A program made the translations under genes and the position numbers. A DNA stretch of 64,000 nt from Gemmiger sp. An50 (GTDB lineage: Bacteria > Bacillota > Clostridia > Oscillospirales > Ruminococcaceae). The notes under the pieces were generated by a model, which was given only the letters and a program-made list of their open reading frames with translations, had not been told where the DNA came from and made no database searches. Below are positions 7,828-17,137 of the stretch, piece after piece; the first letter of the stretch is position 1, and every line of letters begins with the position of its first letter. Where the stretch lies: the NCBI RefSeq assembly GCF_002161595.1, contig NZ_NFID01000008.1, positions 90,559 to 154,558 of the forward strand, read 5' to 3'.

Positions 7828-9690
7828 TCAGTCCGCGCTGGCGGAATCGCTGGCAGCGGCTTCGGAGGAAGCAGCTTCGCTGGAGGCAGCCTCGCTCACA
7901 GCACTCTCAGCAGCCTCAGAAGAAGCAGCCTCGCTGGCAACGCTCTCGGCTGCCTCAGAGGAAGCGGCCTCGGAAGCAGTGCTCTCAGCGGCGGTGCTGG
8001 CAGCTACGCTCTCGCTCTCAGCGGCGGTGTCCTCAGGGGGCTCGCCGATGTAGGCGTACTGCAGGTACCAGTAGCCATAGGGGCTGTGCCAGGTGCCCTG
8101 CAGGTCAGAGCTCTGCAGCCAGAAGTCGTTGTAGTAGGCAACGGGGATCATGGCGTAATCCTCCATCACGATCTCCTCAGCGGCATGCAGGTTGGCAAAG
8201 CGCTGCTCCTTGTCGGCGATCTTGGTGTTCTCCATCATCTGGTCGAACTCGGGGTTGGAGTACTGGCCGTCGTTGTTGGCGTTGCCGGTCATGAACAGCT
8301 CCAGCATACTGGAGGGATCATTGTAGTCGAAGGACCAGCCGTTGCGGGCCATCTCGTAGTCACCGGCGCGGCGCATCGGAGTGAAGGAAGACCATTCCAC
8401 GATCTCGACCTCCAGGTTGATGCCCAGAACTTCCTTGTAGCACTGCTGCAGGTACTCAGCAACTGCCTTGTGGTAACCGGCATCGTTGGTGGAGTAGGTG
8501 ATGGTGGGGAAGCCTTCGCCATTGGGGTAACCGGCCTCGGCCAGAGCCTCCTGAGCCATGGTCTTGGCGGTCTCGTAATCCTCAGGAATCCACTCGCCGC
8601 TGGACTTGTCCATGTAAGCACTGCCGTCGGCATCGGTGATGCCAGGGCCGGTCAGCTTATAGGCGGGAGAATAGGTGCCCTGCATCAGCTTGTCGGCCAC
8701 ATACTCACGGTCGATGGCCAGGCTCAGAGCCTTGCGCACATTCACGTCGTTGAAGGGCTCGATGGAATCGTTCATGGTCAGGTAGTAGGTGCCCATGATC
8801 GGGTCCACATAAAACTCGCCGCCGTCCTCGGCCTTGGTCAGGCTGGGGATCTCCTCGGTGGGAACGTCCTTGATCAGCTGAGCCTGGCCGGTGGTGTAAG
8901 CGGTGTAGGCAGCGGTGGAGTCCTCCATCAGCAGGAAGGTGATGGTGTCGGTGACGATCTTATCGCTGTCCCAGCCACCCTTGTAGTAGGGGTTCTTGGT
9001 GAACACGATCTGCTGGCCCACGGTCCACTCGGTCATGTAGTAGGGACCGTTGGAGATGTAGGTCTCGGGAGCGGTGGCCCAGGCGTCGCCGTTGGCCTCG
9101 ATGGTCTCCTGCTGTACGGGGCTCAGGGTAGCGAAGGCAGCCAGCTTATCGAAGTAGGTGCAGGGGTAGCTCAGATGCACAACGAAGGTGTTGGCGTCGG
9201 GGGCTTCCACCTGCAGGGCATCCGGGTTGCCGTTCATGGCCTCGTCGTAACCGGCGATCATACCCACAGCGGTCTGAGAGTAGGGGGCGGCGGTGTCGGG
9301 ATCGGCCACACGCTTATAAGTATACACAAAATCGGTGGCATCCAGGTCGGTGCCGTCGGACCACTTCAGGCCCTCGCGCAGGTGGAAGGTCCAGGTCAGA
9401 CCGTCCTCGCTGACCTCCCAGCTCTCGGCCTGGCCGGGCTGGACCTGATTGTTCTCGTCCACGATCAGCAGGCCTTCAAAAGCAGTGATCAGCATGTTGC
9501 CGCCGTCGATGGTGCTGTTCAGCGCCGGGTCGATGGATTCAGGGTTGGGGCCGATCTGTACGGTCACGTTGCTGGCAGTGGCGCTTCCGGAAGCAGAGCC
9601 GGTGCCGGCAGCAGAAGAGCTGCTTCCGCCGCAAGCCACCAGGCTGAATGCCATCACGGCAGCCAGCACCAGAGATAAGGCTTTTTTCAT
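7828..9690 (-). CDS. peptide ABC transporter substrate-binding lipoprotein, paralogue 2
   Basis: 620 residues, start ATG 9690 behind a GAGGAAC site. Lipobox LVAC with Cys20, then a Ser-rich linker. The family-5 binding domain is nearly collinear with paralogues 1 and 3 (shared VTVQIGPNPES, WTFHLREGLKWSDGTDL, FFVVH-type strands and SPYGYWYLQYAYIG). Like paralogue 1 it carries an extra ~70-residue Ala/Ser/Glu tail, ending SDSASAD. It is expected to be anchored to the outer membrane face and deliver peptides to OppBC. The three copies probably arose by tandem duplication and may differ in ligand preference. Confidence 0.93.
   Translation of the reverse strand: MKKALSLVLAAVMAFSLVACGGSSSSAAGTGSASGSATASNVTVQIGPNPESIDPALNSTIDGGNMLITAFEGLLIVDENNQVQPGQAESWEVSEDGLTWTFHLREGLKWSDGTDLDATDFVYTYKRVADPDTAAPYSQTAVGMIAGYDEAMNGNPDALQVEAPDANTFVVHLSYPCTYFDKLAAFATLSPVQQETIEANGDAWATAPETYISNGPYYMTEWTVGQQIVFTKNPYYKGGWDSDKIVTDTITFLLMEDSTAAYTAYTTGQAQLIKDVPTEEIPSLTKAEDGGEFYVDPIMGTYYLTMNDSIEPFNDVNVRKALSLAIDREYVADKLMQGTYSPAYKLTGPGITDADGSAYMDKSSGEWIPEDYETAKTMAQEALAEAGYPNGEGFPTITYSTNDAGYHKAVAEYLQQCYKEVLGINLEVEIVEWSSFTPMRRAGDYEMARNGWSFDYNDPSSMLELFMTGNANNDGQYSNPEFDQMMENTKIADKEQRFANLHAAEEIVMEDYAMIPVAYYNDFWLQSSDLQGTWHSPYGYWYLQYAYIGEPPEDTAAESESVAASTAAESTASEAASSEAAESVASEAASSEAAESAVSEAASSEAASSEAAASDSASAD
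7833..8038 (-). repeat. Ala/Ser/Glu-rich coding repeat at the C-terminus of SBP2
   Basis: The same SEAASSEAA-type units as in SBP1 occur in a slightly different order and number. This suggests unit gain or loss by slippage after duplication. Confidence 0.8.
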
Positions 9691-9873
9691 GGTTGGTGTT
9701 CCTCCTCAAGCAGTTTGCAAAGTTTCTCCCGCAGCCGGTCGGCGTGCTCCGCGGTAAGCCCGTTTTTCCGACTGCAAAGCCGCTCTTTTTCCCGCAAATT
9801 CCAGATGCGGGCAGCGGCTCTTGCCCTTGATTGATTTTGAATAAATATTCAAATTTCTTGGGTGTTTATTCGG

Positions 9874-9903
9874 ATTGTAGCACTTTACCCCAAAAAAGTG
9901 CAA
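9874..9903 (-). promoter_or_regulatory. SBP2 promoter with inverted repeat GCACTTT-N8-AAAGTGC
   Basis: Minus strand: TTGCAC, 18 bp, TACAAT. A perfect 7-bp inverted repeat begins inside the -35 and ends next to the -10, which is an operator position. The leader to the start codon is about 177 nt. No further feature is seen in 9904-10044. Confidence 0.75.
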
Positions 9904-10044
9904 TGAGTATCCCTCGTTTGTAACTTTTTTGTTTCTTTCCTTCGTCAAACTGCACTTCTCAGTTTTCAGAACACGTTCTGCTTTATGCAGCTTTCACAGG
10001 TCTTTGTCCTTTTGAACAAAGGCAGCAATCCCGTCAAACAACAG

Positions 10045-10072
10045 AAAAAGACCCCGGATGCATCCGGGGTCC
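10045..10072 (-). terminator. terminator after SBP3
   Basis: A 20-bp perfect palindrome (10051-10070, arms ACCCCGGATG/CATCCGGGGT) is followed on the minus strand by CTTTTT. Confidence 0.85.
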
Positions 10073-10134
10073 TTCTCTTCTGTGTGTTGAACAGAGAAAC
10101 TTTGCTCTCTGGAAGAGCCGAAGCTCATACAGTC

Positions 10135-11808
10135 TTACTCAACGTAAGCGTACTGCAGGTACCAGTAGCCGTAGGGGCTGTGCCAGCTGCCCTTCAGGGA
10201 AGAGCTCTGCAGCCAGAAGTCGTTGTAGAAGGCCAGGGGGATCATCGCGTAATCTTCCATGGCGATCTTTTCAGCGGCGTGCAGGTTGGCGAAACGCTCG
10301 GTCTTATCGGCGATCTTGGTGCTCTCCATCATCTGATCATACTCAGGATTGGAGTACTTGCCGTCGTTGTTGCCGTTACCGGTCATGAACAGCTCCAGCA
10401 TGCTGGAGGGATCGTTGTAGTCGAATACCCAGCCGTTACGGGCCATCTGGTAATCGCCAGCGCGGCGCAGCGGGGTGAAGGAGGACCATTCTACGACCTC
10501 AACCTCCAGGTTGATGCCCAGAACTTCCTTGTAGCACTGCTGCAGGTATTCCGCCACAGCCTTGTGGTAGCCGGAATCGTTGGTGGAGTAGGTGATGGTG
10601 GGGAAGCCTTCGCCATTGGGGTAACCGGCCTCAGCCAGAGCCTCCTGGGCCTGCTTCTTGGCTTCCTCGTAATCGGTGGGGATCACGTCGTAATCGGAAT
10701 TGTCCATGTAAGCGCTGCCGTCAGCATCGGTAATGCCAGGGCCAGTCAGCTTGTAAGCGGGGGAGTAGGTGCCCTGCATCAGCTGGTTGGCCACATACTC
10801 ACGGTCGATGGCCAGGTTCAGGGCCTTACGTACGTTCACATCGTTGAAGGGCTCGACCTGATCGTTCATGCTCAGGTAGTAGGTGCCCATGATGGGATCA
10901 ACATAGAAGTCGCCGCCATCTTCGGCCTTGGTCAGGCTGGGGATCTCCTCGGTGGGAACGTCCTTGATCAGCTGGGCCTGGCCGGTGGTGTAAGCGGTGT
11001 AAGCAGCGGTGGAATCCTCCATCAGCAGGAAGGTGATGGTATCGGAAACGATCTTGCTGCTGTCCCAGCCGCCCTTGTAGTTGGGGTTCTTGCTGAAGAC
11101 AATCTGCTGGCCCACGGTCCACTCAGTCATGTAGTAGGGGCCATTGGAGACGTAGGTCTCGGGAGCGGTAGCCCAGGAATCACCGTTGGCTTCGATGGTC
11201 TCCTGCTGCACGGGGCTCAGAGTAGCGAAGGCAGCCAGCTTATCGAAGTAGGTGCAGGGGTAGCTCAGGTGTACCACGAAGGTCAGAGGATCGGGAGCTT
11301 CGACCTGCAGGGCATCGGGATCGCCGTTCATGGCTTCTTCGTAGCCGGCGATCATGCCCACGGCAGTGGCGGAATAGGGAGCAGCGGTGTTGGGATCAGC
11401 AACGCGCTTATAAGTATAAACGAAGTCGTTGGCGTCCAGATCGGTGCCGTCGGACCACTTCAGGCCTTCACGCAGGTGGAAGGTCCAGGTCAGGCCATCA
11501 TTGCTGACCTCATAGCTCTCAGCCTGGCCGGGCTGAACCTGATTATTCTCGTCCACGATCAGCAGACCCTCAAAGGCGGTGATCAGCATGTTGGCGCCGT
11601 CAATGGCGCTGTTCAGCGCGGGGTCCAGGGTCTCGGGGTTGGGGCCGACCTGAACGGTAACGCCGGTAGCGGCAGTGGCAGAGCCGTCGGCCGCGGTGGA
11701 GTCGGTACTGGTAGCGCCGCTGGTTGCAGTGGAGCCGGAGCTGCCGCCGCAGGCAGCCATGCTGAAGGCCATCACGGCAGCCAGCACAAGAGCTAACATC
11801 TTTTTCAT
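10135..11808 (-). CDS. peptide ABC transporter substrate-binding lipoprotein, paralogue 3
   Basis: 557 residues from ATG 11808 (AGGAGG 8-13 bases upstream); the upstream in-frame extension lies in the leader and promoter. Lipobox MAAC (Cys20), a Ser/Thr/Gly linker to about 45, then the family-5 domain. It ends right after WYLQYAYVE, so it lacks the Ala/Ser/Glu tail of the other two and is probably closest to the ancestral form. It is the nearest copy to oppF (about 350 bp), but a terminator and its own promoter lie between them, so it can be expressed apart from the permease. Confidence 0.93.
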   Translation of the reverse strand: MKKMLALVLAAVMAFSMAACGGSSGSTATSGATSTDSTAADGSATAATGVTVQVGPNPETLDPALNSAIDGANMLITAFEGLLIVDENNQVQPGQAESYEVSNDGLTWTFHLREGLKWSDGTDLDANDFVYTYKRVADPNTAAPYSATAVGMIAGYEEAMNGDPDALQVEAPDPLTFVVHLSYPCTYFDKLAAFATLSPVQQETIEANGDSWATAPETYVSNGPYYMTEWTVGQQIVFSKNPNYKGGWDSSKIVSDTITFLLMEDSTAAYTAYTTGQAQLIKDVPTEEIPSLTKAEDGGDFYVDPIMGTYYLSMNDQVEPFNDVNVRKALNLAIDREYVANQLMQGTYSPAYKLTGPGITDADGSAYMDNSDYDVIPTDYEEAKKQAQEALAEAGYPNGEGFPTITYSTNDSGYHKAVAEYLQQCYKEVLGINLEVEVVEWSSFTPLRRAGDYQMARNGWVFDYNDPSSMLELFMTGNGNNDGKYSNPEYDQMMESTKIADKTERFANLHAAEKIAMEDYAMIPLAFYNDFWLQSSSLKGSWHSPYGYWYLQYAYVE

Positions 11809-11922
11809 GGTTGCTTTCCTCCTGAATTTGGTTTTACCCTTTTCCGCCCTGGCCCCGCAAGGGCCGGAGTGGAGTGTTTTTTCACCGCGAACAATTGTGT
11901 CCGCTGCGATTGGCTTGCTAAC

Positions 11923-11952
11923 ATTGTAGCACTTTAGCCCAAAAAAGTGCAA
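11923..11952 (-). promoter_or_regulatory. SBP3 promoter with inverted repeat GCACTTT-N8-AAAGTGC
   Basis: Minus strand: TTGCAC, 18 bp, TACAAT, almost identical to the SBP2 promoter. The perfect inverted repeat fills the -35/spacer. Surrounding sequence has diverged, so the 30-bp element has been conserved more strongly than its flanks. Nothing else is recognised in 11953-12105, which is AT-rich. Confidence 0.75.
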
Positions 11953-12107
11953 GTATAATTTTGCCTTTGTAAGAATTTTGTCTTTTTTTATGATTTTTTC
12001 ATTAGTCTATCACATCTTTTTGCAGCAATTGCACGATAGTTTCTCCTTGTTTGGACAAAATTCTTCGGATTTTGCAAAACTGTTTGTAACTTTTTCGGCG
12101 TATACAA

Positions 12108-12147
12108 AAAAGAATCCCCACCGCACAATGCGGTGGGGATTCTTTAA
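12108..12147 (-). terminator. terminator after oppF
   Basis: A perfect 16-bp stem (AAGAATCCCCACCGCA with its complement) and CAA loop is followed by T residues on the minus strand. It separates the permease operon from the SBP genes. Confidence 0.9.
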
Positions 12148-12153
12148 ATTCAA

Positions 12154-13167
12154 TTATTTCACCCGATCCAGGTGGTGGCAGGCAGCCCAGTGGCCGGAGG
12201 AAACCTCCTTAAACTCGGGCACCTCGCAGGCGCACTGCTCATCCGCATAGGGGCAGCGGGTGCGGAAGCGGCAACCGGAAGGGGGATTCAGCGGGCTGGG
12301 CACATCGCCCTCCAGCACGATACGCTTGGATTCCCGGGCTGCCTTGGGGTCAGCGATGGGAATGGCAGAGATCAGGCTGCGGGTATAGGGATGCACGCTG
12401 TGGAAGGTCAGCTCATAGCTGTCGGCCAGCTCCACCAGCTTGCCCAGATACATAACGCCGATGCGATTGGAAATGTGCTTCACGATGCTCAGATCGTGGG
12501 CAATGAACAGATAGGTCAGGCCCATCTCGTTCTGCAGGTCCTCAAACATGTTGACCACCTGCGCCTGGATAGACACGTCCAGCGCGGAAACAGGCTCGTC
12601 ACACACGATGAACTCGGGGTTCACCGCCAGGGCGCGGGCAATGCCAACGCGCTGCCGCTGGCCGCCGGAGAACTCGTGAGGATAGCGGTTGGCGTGCTCG
12701 GAGTTCAGGCCCACGCGCTGCAGCATGCTGATGATGCGGTCATGGCGGTCCTTATCGTTCTCGGCCAGCTTATGGATATCGATGGCCTCACCCACGATGT
12801 CGCCGATGGTCATACGGGGGTCCAGAGACGCATAGGGGTCCTGGAACACGATCTGCATCTTGCGGCGGTAGGGCAGCATGTCCACCGCGATCTTCTTCTC
12901 AGAATCGGGCAGCTTGCCGGAATCATAGATCACGTTGCCGTCGTAGATGATACGGCCGTCGGTGGGCTCATACAGGCGCAGCAGAGTACGGCCGGTGGTG
13001 GTCTTGCCGCAGCCGGACTCACCTACCAGACCCAGGGTCTCGCCCTTGTTGATGAAAAAGCTCACGTCGTCCACAGCCTGGACGTAGCGGCGGTTCTTGC
13101 CGAAGCCGCCGGCGTTGAAGTACTGCTGGAGGTGCTGGACCTCAACCAGTTTTTTCTGCTCGCTCAT
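12154..13167 (-). CDS. oppF: oligopeptide ABC transporter ATP-binding protein OppF
   Basis: 337 residues. Walker A GESGCGKT at 49-56, signature [15 protein letters not shown], Walker [14 protein letters not shown]-loop IAHDLSIV. The C-terminal extension with [14 protein letters not shown] is typical of the OppD/DppF subfamily (oligo_HPY domain). It pairs with OppD to energise peptide import through OppBC. Its start overlaps the oppD stop by 4 bp (translational coupling). Confidence 0.93.
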   Translation of the reverse strand: MSEQKKLVEVQHLQQYFNAGGFGKNRRYVQAVDDVSFFINKGETLGLVGESGCGKTTTGRTLLRLYEPTDGRIIYDGNVIYDSGKLPDSEKKIAVDMLPYRRKMQIVFQDPYASLDPRMTIGDIVGEAIDIHKLAENDKDRHDRIISMLQRVGLNSEHANRYPHEFSGGQRQRVGIARALAVNPEFIVCDEPVSALDVSIQAQVVNMFEDLQNEMGLTYLFIAHDLSIVKHISNRIGVMYLGKLVELADSYELTFHSVHPYTRSLISAIPIADPKAARESKRIVLEGDVPSPLNPPSGCRFRTRCPYADEQCACEVPEFKEVSSGHWAACHHLDRVK

Positions 13168-14168
13168 TCAGCTTTTCCTCCTTTGCCTTCAAACTCGGCC
13201 TTCTGCAGCAGCCAGCACTGGGTGTAATGGGTATCGCTCAGGTCGGTGCGCGGAGGCATCTGACGCAGGCAGATCTTCATGCAGCTCTTGCAGCGGGGTG
13301 CAAAGGGGCAGCCGGCAGGAGGATTCAGCAGGTCCACAGGGCTGCCTTCGATGGGCACCAGACGCTCCTTCTCCTTCTGATTCAGCTTGGGGATGGAGTT
13401 GATCAGGCCCTTGGTGTACTCGTGCTTGGGCTCGTAGAAGATCTCGTCGGTAGTACCGTACTCCACGATCTTACCGGCGTACATAACGGCGATCTTCTCG
13501 CACATGCTGGCCACAACGCCCAGGTCGTGGGTGATCATGATGATGCTCATGCCCAGCTTTTTGCGCAGCTCCATCATCAGCTCCAGAATCTGGGCCTGGA
13601 TGGTCACGTCCAGAGCGGTGGTGGGCTCGTCGGCGATGAGCAGCTTGGGCTCACAGGCCAGGGCGATGGCGATCATCACGCGCTGACGCATACCGCCGGA
13701 CAGCTCGTGGGGGTACTGCTTCAAACGGCGCTCGGGCTCGTTGATGCCTACCAGCTCCAGCAGCTCCTTGGCGCGGGCATAGGCTTCCTTCTTGTCCTTA
13801 TTGGTGTGCAGGCGCACCATTTCCACGATCTGATTGCCGATGGTGTACACCGGGTTCAGGCTGGTCATGGGGTCCTGGAAGATGATGGAGATCTCCTCAC
13901 CGCGCATCTTGCGGAAGTCCTTCTCGGTCATCTTTTCCACTTCGTGGCCGTTGAAGCGCAGCTCACCGCCGATCAGCTTGCCGGGGTAAGCGGTCAGGCC
14001 CATCAGGGAGTAAGCGGTAACGGATTTACCGGAACCGGACTCGCCCACGATGCCCAGAACCTCGCCCTGCTTCATGGAGAAGGACACGTTGTTCAGTGCC
14101 TTCACCTCGCCCGCGGGGGTGAAGAAGGAGAGGCGTTCGTTTTTGATATCAAGCAACAGTTCACTCAT
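13164..14168 (-). CDS. oppD: oligopeptide ABC transporter ATP-binding protein OppD
   Basis: 334 residues. Walker A GESGSGKS at 43-50, signature [16 protein letters not shown], Walker [14 protein letters not shown]-loop ITHDLGVV. The Cys-rich C-terminal motif [14 protein letters not shown] is typical of OppD. Third gene of the oppB-oppC-oppD-oppF unit, 18 bp after oppC. Confidence 0.93.
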   Translation of the reverse strand: MSELLLDIKNERLSFFTPAGEVKALNNVSFSMKQGEVLGIVGESGSGKSVTAYSLMGLTAYPGKLIGGELRFNGHEVEKMTEKDFRKMRGEEISIIFQDPMTSLNPVYTIGNQIVEMVRLHTNKDKKEAYARAKELLELVGINEPERRLKQYPHELSGGMRQRVMIAIALACEPKLLIADEPTTALDVTIQAQILELMMELRKKLGMSIIMITHDLGVVASMCEKIAVMYAGKIVEYGTTDEIFYEPKHEYTKGLINSIPKLNQKEKERLVPIEGSPVDLLNPPAGCPFAPRCKSCMKICLRQMPPRTDLSDTHYTQCWLLQKAEFEGKGGKAE

Positions 14169-14186
14169 GATTCGCTTCTCCTCTCG

Positions 14187-15239
14187 TTAGTTTTTCAGCT
14201 TCGGGTCGAAGGCGTCACGCAGACCGTCGCCCAGCAGGTTGAAGCTCAGGATGATGATGCTGATGATGGCAGCAGGCAGGAACAGCAGGTGAGGATAGGT
14301 GTTCATACCTTTCAGCGCATCGGTGGCCAGGCTGCCCAGGCTGGGCAGGGGAACCGCAACGCCCATGCCCAGGAAGCTCATGAAGCTCTCGGTGAAGATG
14401 GACGAGGGGATCTGCAGGGTGGTGGTAACGATCAGGGTACCGATGCAGTTGGTGAGCAGGTGCTTCTTGATGATACGGCCGTTGGAGGCGCCCAGAGCCC
14501 GGGCGGCGGTGACGTACTCCGCCTCCTTCAGGGTCAGGATCTGGCTGCGCACGATACGGGCCATGCTGACCCAATACAGCAGCGCGAACACGATGAAGAT
14601 GCTGACCAGGTTGGGCCCCAGGGTCTGCAGCCAGCCGAAGCCGGGAGCGCTGGCCAGGGTCTCCAGGGGCGCTTTCAAGGCAAAGCCCAGCAGAATAATC
14701 AGCAGAATATCGGGGATGGTGTAGATGATATCGGTGATACGCATCATGATCATATCCACCCAGCCGCCGAAGAAGGCGGAGATGGAGCCATAGATGGAAC
14801 CGATGACCAGAATCATTGCGCTGGCCACGATACCAACCAGCAGGCTGATCCGGGCGCCGATCATCAGACGGATGGCGTAGTCACGGCCCAGCTTGTCGGT
14901 GCCCGCGATGTGGGGGAACACGCTCTCGCCGGCGGCGATGCGCTCCAGCTCCTGGGCGGAATACTCCATGGGAGCCAGGTTCTCACTGCCGCGCACCTGC
15001 TGCTCGTAGCTGTAGGGGTAGAACATGGGCACGATGAAGGCGCAGAACATGATGATAAGGATGACCACCAGGCTTACCATGGCGATCTTGTTTTTGCGGA
15101 AACGGCGCAGGCCGTCCTTCCAGAAGCTCACGCTTTCGCGCATGACCACCAGGCTTTCCTGCTCATCCTTGGAGGCGGGCAGAAAATCTTCCGGCTTCAG
15201 GTCCAGCTGAAAGCTCAAAGGATTCTTTTGCATATCCAT
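14187..15239 (-). CDS. oppC: oligopeptide ABC transporter permease OppC
   Basis: 350 residues. A cytoplasmic N-terminus is followed by a first helix (about 54-76) and the binding-protein-dependent transport fold with further helices from about 140. The EAA loop reads EYVTAARALGASNGRIIKKHL. The periplasmic-type loop HIAGTDKLGRDYAIRLMIGAR is diagnostic for DppC/OppC. It forms the heterodimeric channel with OppB. Confidence 0.92.
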   Translation of the reverse strand: MDMQKNPLSFQLDLKPEDFLPASKDEQESLVVMRESVSFWKDGLRRFRKNKIAMVSLVVILIIMFCAFIVPMFYPYSYEQQVRGSENLAPMEYSAQELERIAAGESVFPHIAGTDKLGRDYAIRLMIGARISLLVGIVASAMILVIGSIYGSISAFFGGWVDMIMMRITDIIYTIPDILLIILLGFALKAPLETLASAPGFGWLQTLGPNLVSIFIVFALLYWVSMARIVRSQILTLKEAEYVTAARALGASNGRIIKKHLLTNCIGTLIVTTTLQIPSSIFTESFMSFLGMGVAVPLPSLGSLATDALKGMNTYPHLLFLPAAIISIIILSFNLLGDGLRDAFDPKLKN

Positions 15240-15254
15240 TTTTCTGTATCCTCC

Positions 15255-16181
15255 TTACTTCAGCTTGATGCGCGGGTCGATGATCTTGTACAGGATATCG
15301 ACGACCACGTTGATGGCGATGACCAGAGCCGCCAGGAAGATGGTGGTGCCCATGATCATCATATAGTCGCGGTTGGTGATGGCGGAAACGAACTCACGGC
15401 CCAGACCGGGGATGGTGAAGATCTTTTCCACAACAAAGGAACCAACCAGCAGGCCGGCCAGCATGGGGCCCACGTAGGTGACAACGGGCAGGATGGCGTT
15501 GCGCAGGGCGTGCTTAAACAGGGTCTTGAAGCCGGAAACGCCCTTCGCACGGGCGGTGCGCATGTAATCCTGGCCCATAACGTCCAGCAGGCTGGAACGC
15601 ATCAGGCGGGCGATGTAAGCGGTGGGATAGAAGGCCAGAGCGGTCACCGGCATGATGTACGACGCCGGCGAATCCAGGCCGATCGTTGGCAATAGCTTGA
15701 GCTTTGAGCCAAACGTATAAATCAGCACCGAACTGGTAACGAAGCTGGGTACCGCGATGCCGCAGGTGGCAAAGAAAATGATCAGGTTATCGGCCCACTT
15801 GCCGCGATGGTAGGCAGCCAGACAGCCCATGGGGATACCAACGACCAGAGCAACCACCACTGCGGTGCCGCCCAGGCTGGCGGAGACCGGGAACTTGGTG
15901 GCGATGATGTCGCTCACGTCGCGGCCGCGCTGCTTCAGGCTGGGACCGAAGTCGCCATGCAGGGCGTTGACCAGGTAGTTCTTGTACTGCACCAGGACCG
16001 GCTGATCCAGGCCGTATTTTGCTTCCAGCGCGGCCATAGCCTGTGCGCTGATGGCTTTTTCCGACATGAAGGGACCGCCAGGAACGGCCTGCATGAGGAA
16101 AAAGGTGAGGGTCGCCACGATGAACAGGCTCAGAAGACCCATGGCGATGCGCTTGATGGCGTATTTTACCATCTCTTTCAC
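15255..16181 (-). CDS. oppB: oligopeptide ABC transporter permease OppB
   Basis: 308 residues; first gene of the operon with an AAGGAG site. Helix 1 (about 10-30) is followed by the DppB loop (LGLDQPVLVQY-like YGLDQPVLVQYKNYL, then GDFGPSLKQRGRDV) and five more helices. The EAA motif is DYMRTARAKGVSGFKTLFKHALRN. Size and features are normal for the family. Confidence 0.92.
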   Translation of the reverse strand: MKEMVKYAIKRIAMGLLSLFIVATLTFFLMQAVPGGPFMSEKAISAQAMAALEAKYGLDQPVLVQYKNYLVNALHGDFGPSLKQRGRDVSDIIATKFPVSASLGGTAVVVALVVGIPMGCLAAYHRGKWADNLIIFFATCGIAVPSFVTSSVLIYTFGSKLKLLPTIGLDSPASYIMPVTALAFYPTAYIARLMRSSLLDVMGQDYMRTARAKGVSGFKTLFKHALRNAILPVVTYVGPMLAGLLVGSFVVEKIFTIPGLGREFVSAITNRDYMMIMGTTIFLAALVIAINVVVDILYKIIDPRIKLK

Positions 16182-16367
16182 TCCTTATCATCTTTAACCT
16201 TTGCCCGCGCTCTGCGGGTAAACGCTCGAATCAAAATACGCGCAGAACTGACCGTCTCTCAAAAACAAGCGCCCCCGGCACACAGCTTTTTCACTGTGCG
16301 TTTGCTGAGAACGCCGTGCTGTTTGTTCGATGGTATTTGGAACTGCGCGTACACAGATACAAAATAT

Positions 16368-16396
16368 ATACTACTTTATTCCGCTAAATTTGTCAA
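16368..16396 (-). promoter_or_regulatory. oppBCDF promoter
   Basis: Minus strand: TTGACA, 17 bp, TAGTAT. It has no GCACTTT/AAAGTGC repeat, so the permease and the binding proteins appear to be controlled by different promoters. The ~180-nt leader (16182-16361) contains a small hairpin CACAG/CTGTG but no riboswitch I recognise. Confidence 0.75.
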
Positions 16397-16812
16397 CGCT
16401 CTTTTTCAAATTTTCGCTGCATTTCTTTGAAAAACGAGCCTTCTTTTCCCATTGCAAGGCCATTTTCCCAGCCACTGTATATCTTTTTGTCTTTATTATA
16501 GTAGCATAAGAGCAGAATTTGTATTTGCAAGGAATACATATTTTTTCATTCTGCACAAAATCACAGCTGTGTGCTTGCTGACAACACTTCTCTCCGGGCA
16601 GCCGCCAGAAAAGTGTGAAAAAAAGATGAAAATGTGTATTTTCCTTCATTTTCCGATCAAGCGCCACAAGAAAGCGAGTATCGGTGAACGAACCGGCGCT
16701 GTGCATGTGGTCCCGCAGCGGAGAAATGGTCCATGGAATCTGCCAGGCAAAGGCTCAGAAACAGGGCAAATTCGTGCCCGCCAAAAAAATTTAAAAAATT
16801 TCAAAAAAAGCG
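16397..16812. other. AT-rich intergenic region without recognised gene
   Basis: Low-GC sequence separates oppB and the tRNA-Arg promoter. Short open frames exist on both strands but lack ribosome sites and recognisable similarity. Confidence 0.6.
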
Positions 16813-16841
16813 TTGACAATCGAAAGGGAATCTGATAATAT
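16813..16841 (+). promoter_or_regulatory. tRNA-Arg promoter
   Basis: TTGACA, 17 bp, TAATAT, 37 bp before the mature tRNA. Confidence 0.85.
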
Positions 16842-16877
16842 ATTTCTTGCACCGCACAAGACGGTTGCAAACGAGAT

Positions 16878-16954
16878 GCGCTGGTAGCTCAGTTGGATAG
16901 AGTGTCTGACTACGAATCAGAAGGTCAGGGGTTCGAATCCCTTCCAGCGCACCA
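16878..16954 (+). tRNA. tRNA-Arg (anticodon ACG)
   Basis: A complete 77-nt cloverleaf: acceptor GCGCTGG/CCAGCGC, D-arm with AGCTCAGTTGGATAGAGT, anticodon loop CTACGAA (ACG), T-loop GTTCGAATC, encoded CCA. ACG would be deaminated to ICG to read CGU/CGC/CGA. Its last 19 nt also begin a 104-bp direct repeat. Confidence 0.96.
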
Positions 16955-17039
16955 TCAGGACCTGCAAGCTGAAAAGCTTGCGGGTTCTTTTGTTTTTCGC
17001 AAGACTTTCCGGGGATTCGAACCCGAAAGGGTGCACGGC
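16936..17039 (+). repeat. 104-bp direct repeat, copy A (starts within tRNA-Arg)
   Basis: Identical base for base to 17138-17241. It covers the last 19 nt of tRNA-Arg, the terminator hairpin and a stretch containing GGGGATTCGAACCC, which is the complement of a tRNA T-arm. Confidence 0.95.
16959..16996 (+). terminator. tRNA-Arg terminator
   Basis: Stem from GACCTGCAAGCT, GAAA tetraloop, AGCTTGCGGGTTC, followed by TTTTGTTTTT. A second identical copy lies within repeat copy B (17161-17198). Confidence 0.85.
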
Positions 17040-17137
17040 GTGAAGAAAACCTGCCGGCGGCAGGTTTTTAGCCGGGCTGCGCGCAGAAGCTACGCTTCAA
17101 GCGCCGCAGGGGTTTCCCTTTGGGGAAAGCCCTGCCA

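Noticed and set aside
13227..15695. 822-codon open frame opposite oppD/oppC/oppB
   Set aside because: Spans several real genes on the other strand and is rich in His/Gln/Asp with no family match.
16452..16835. 127-codon plus-strand frame before tRNA-Arg
   Set aside because: AT-rich non-coding composition, no ribosome site, ends inside the tRNA promoter.
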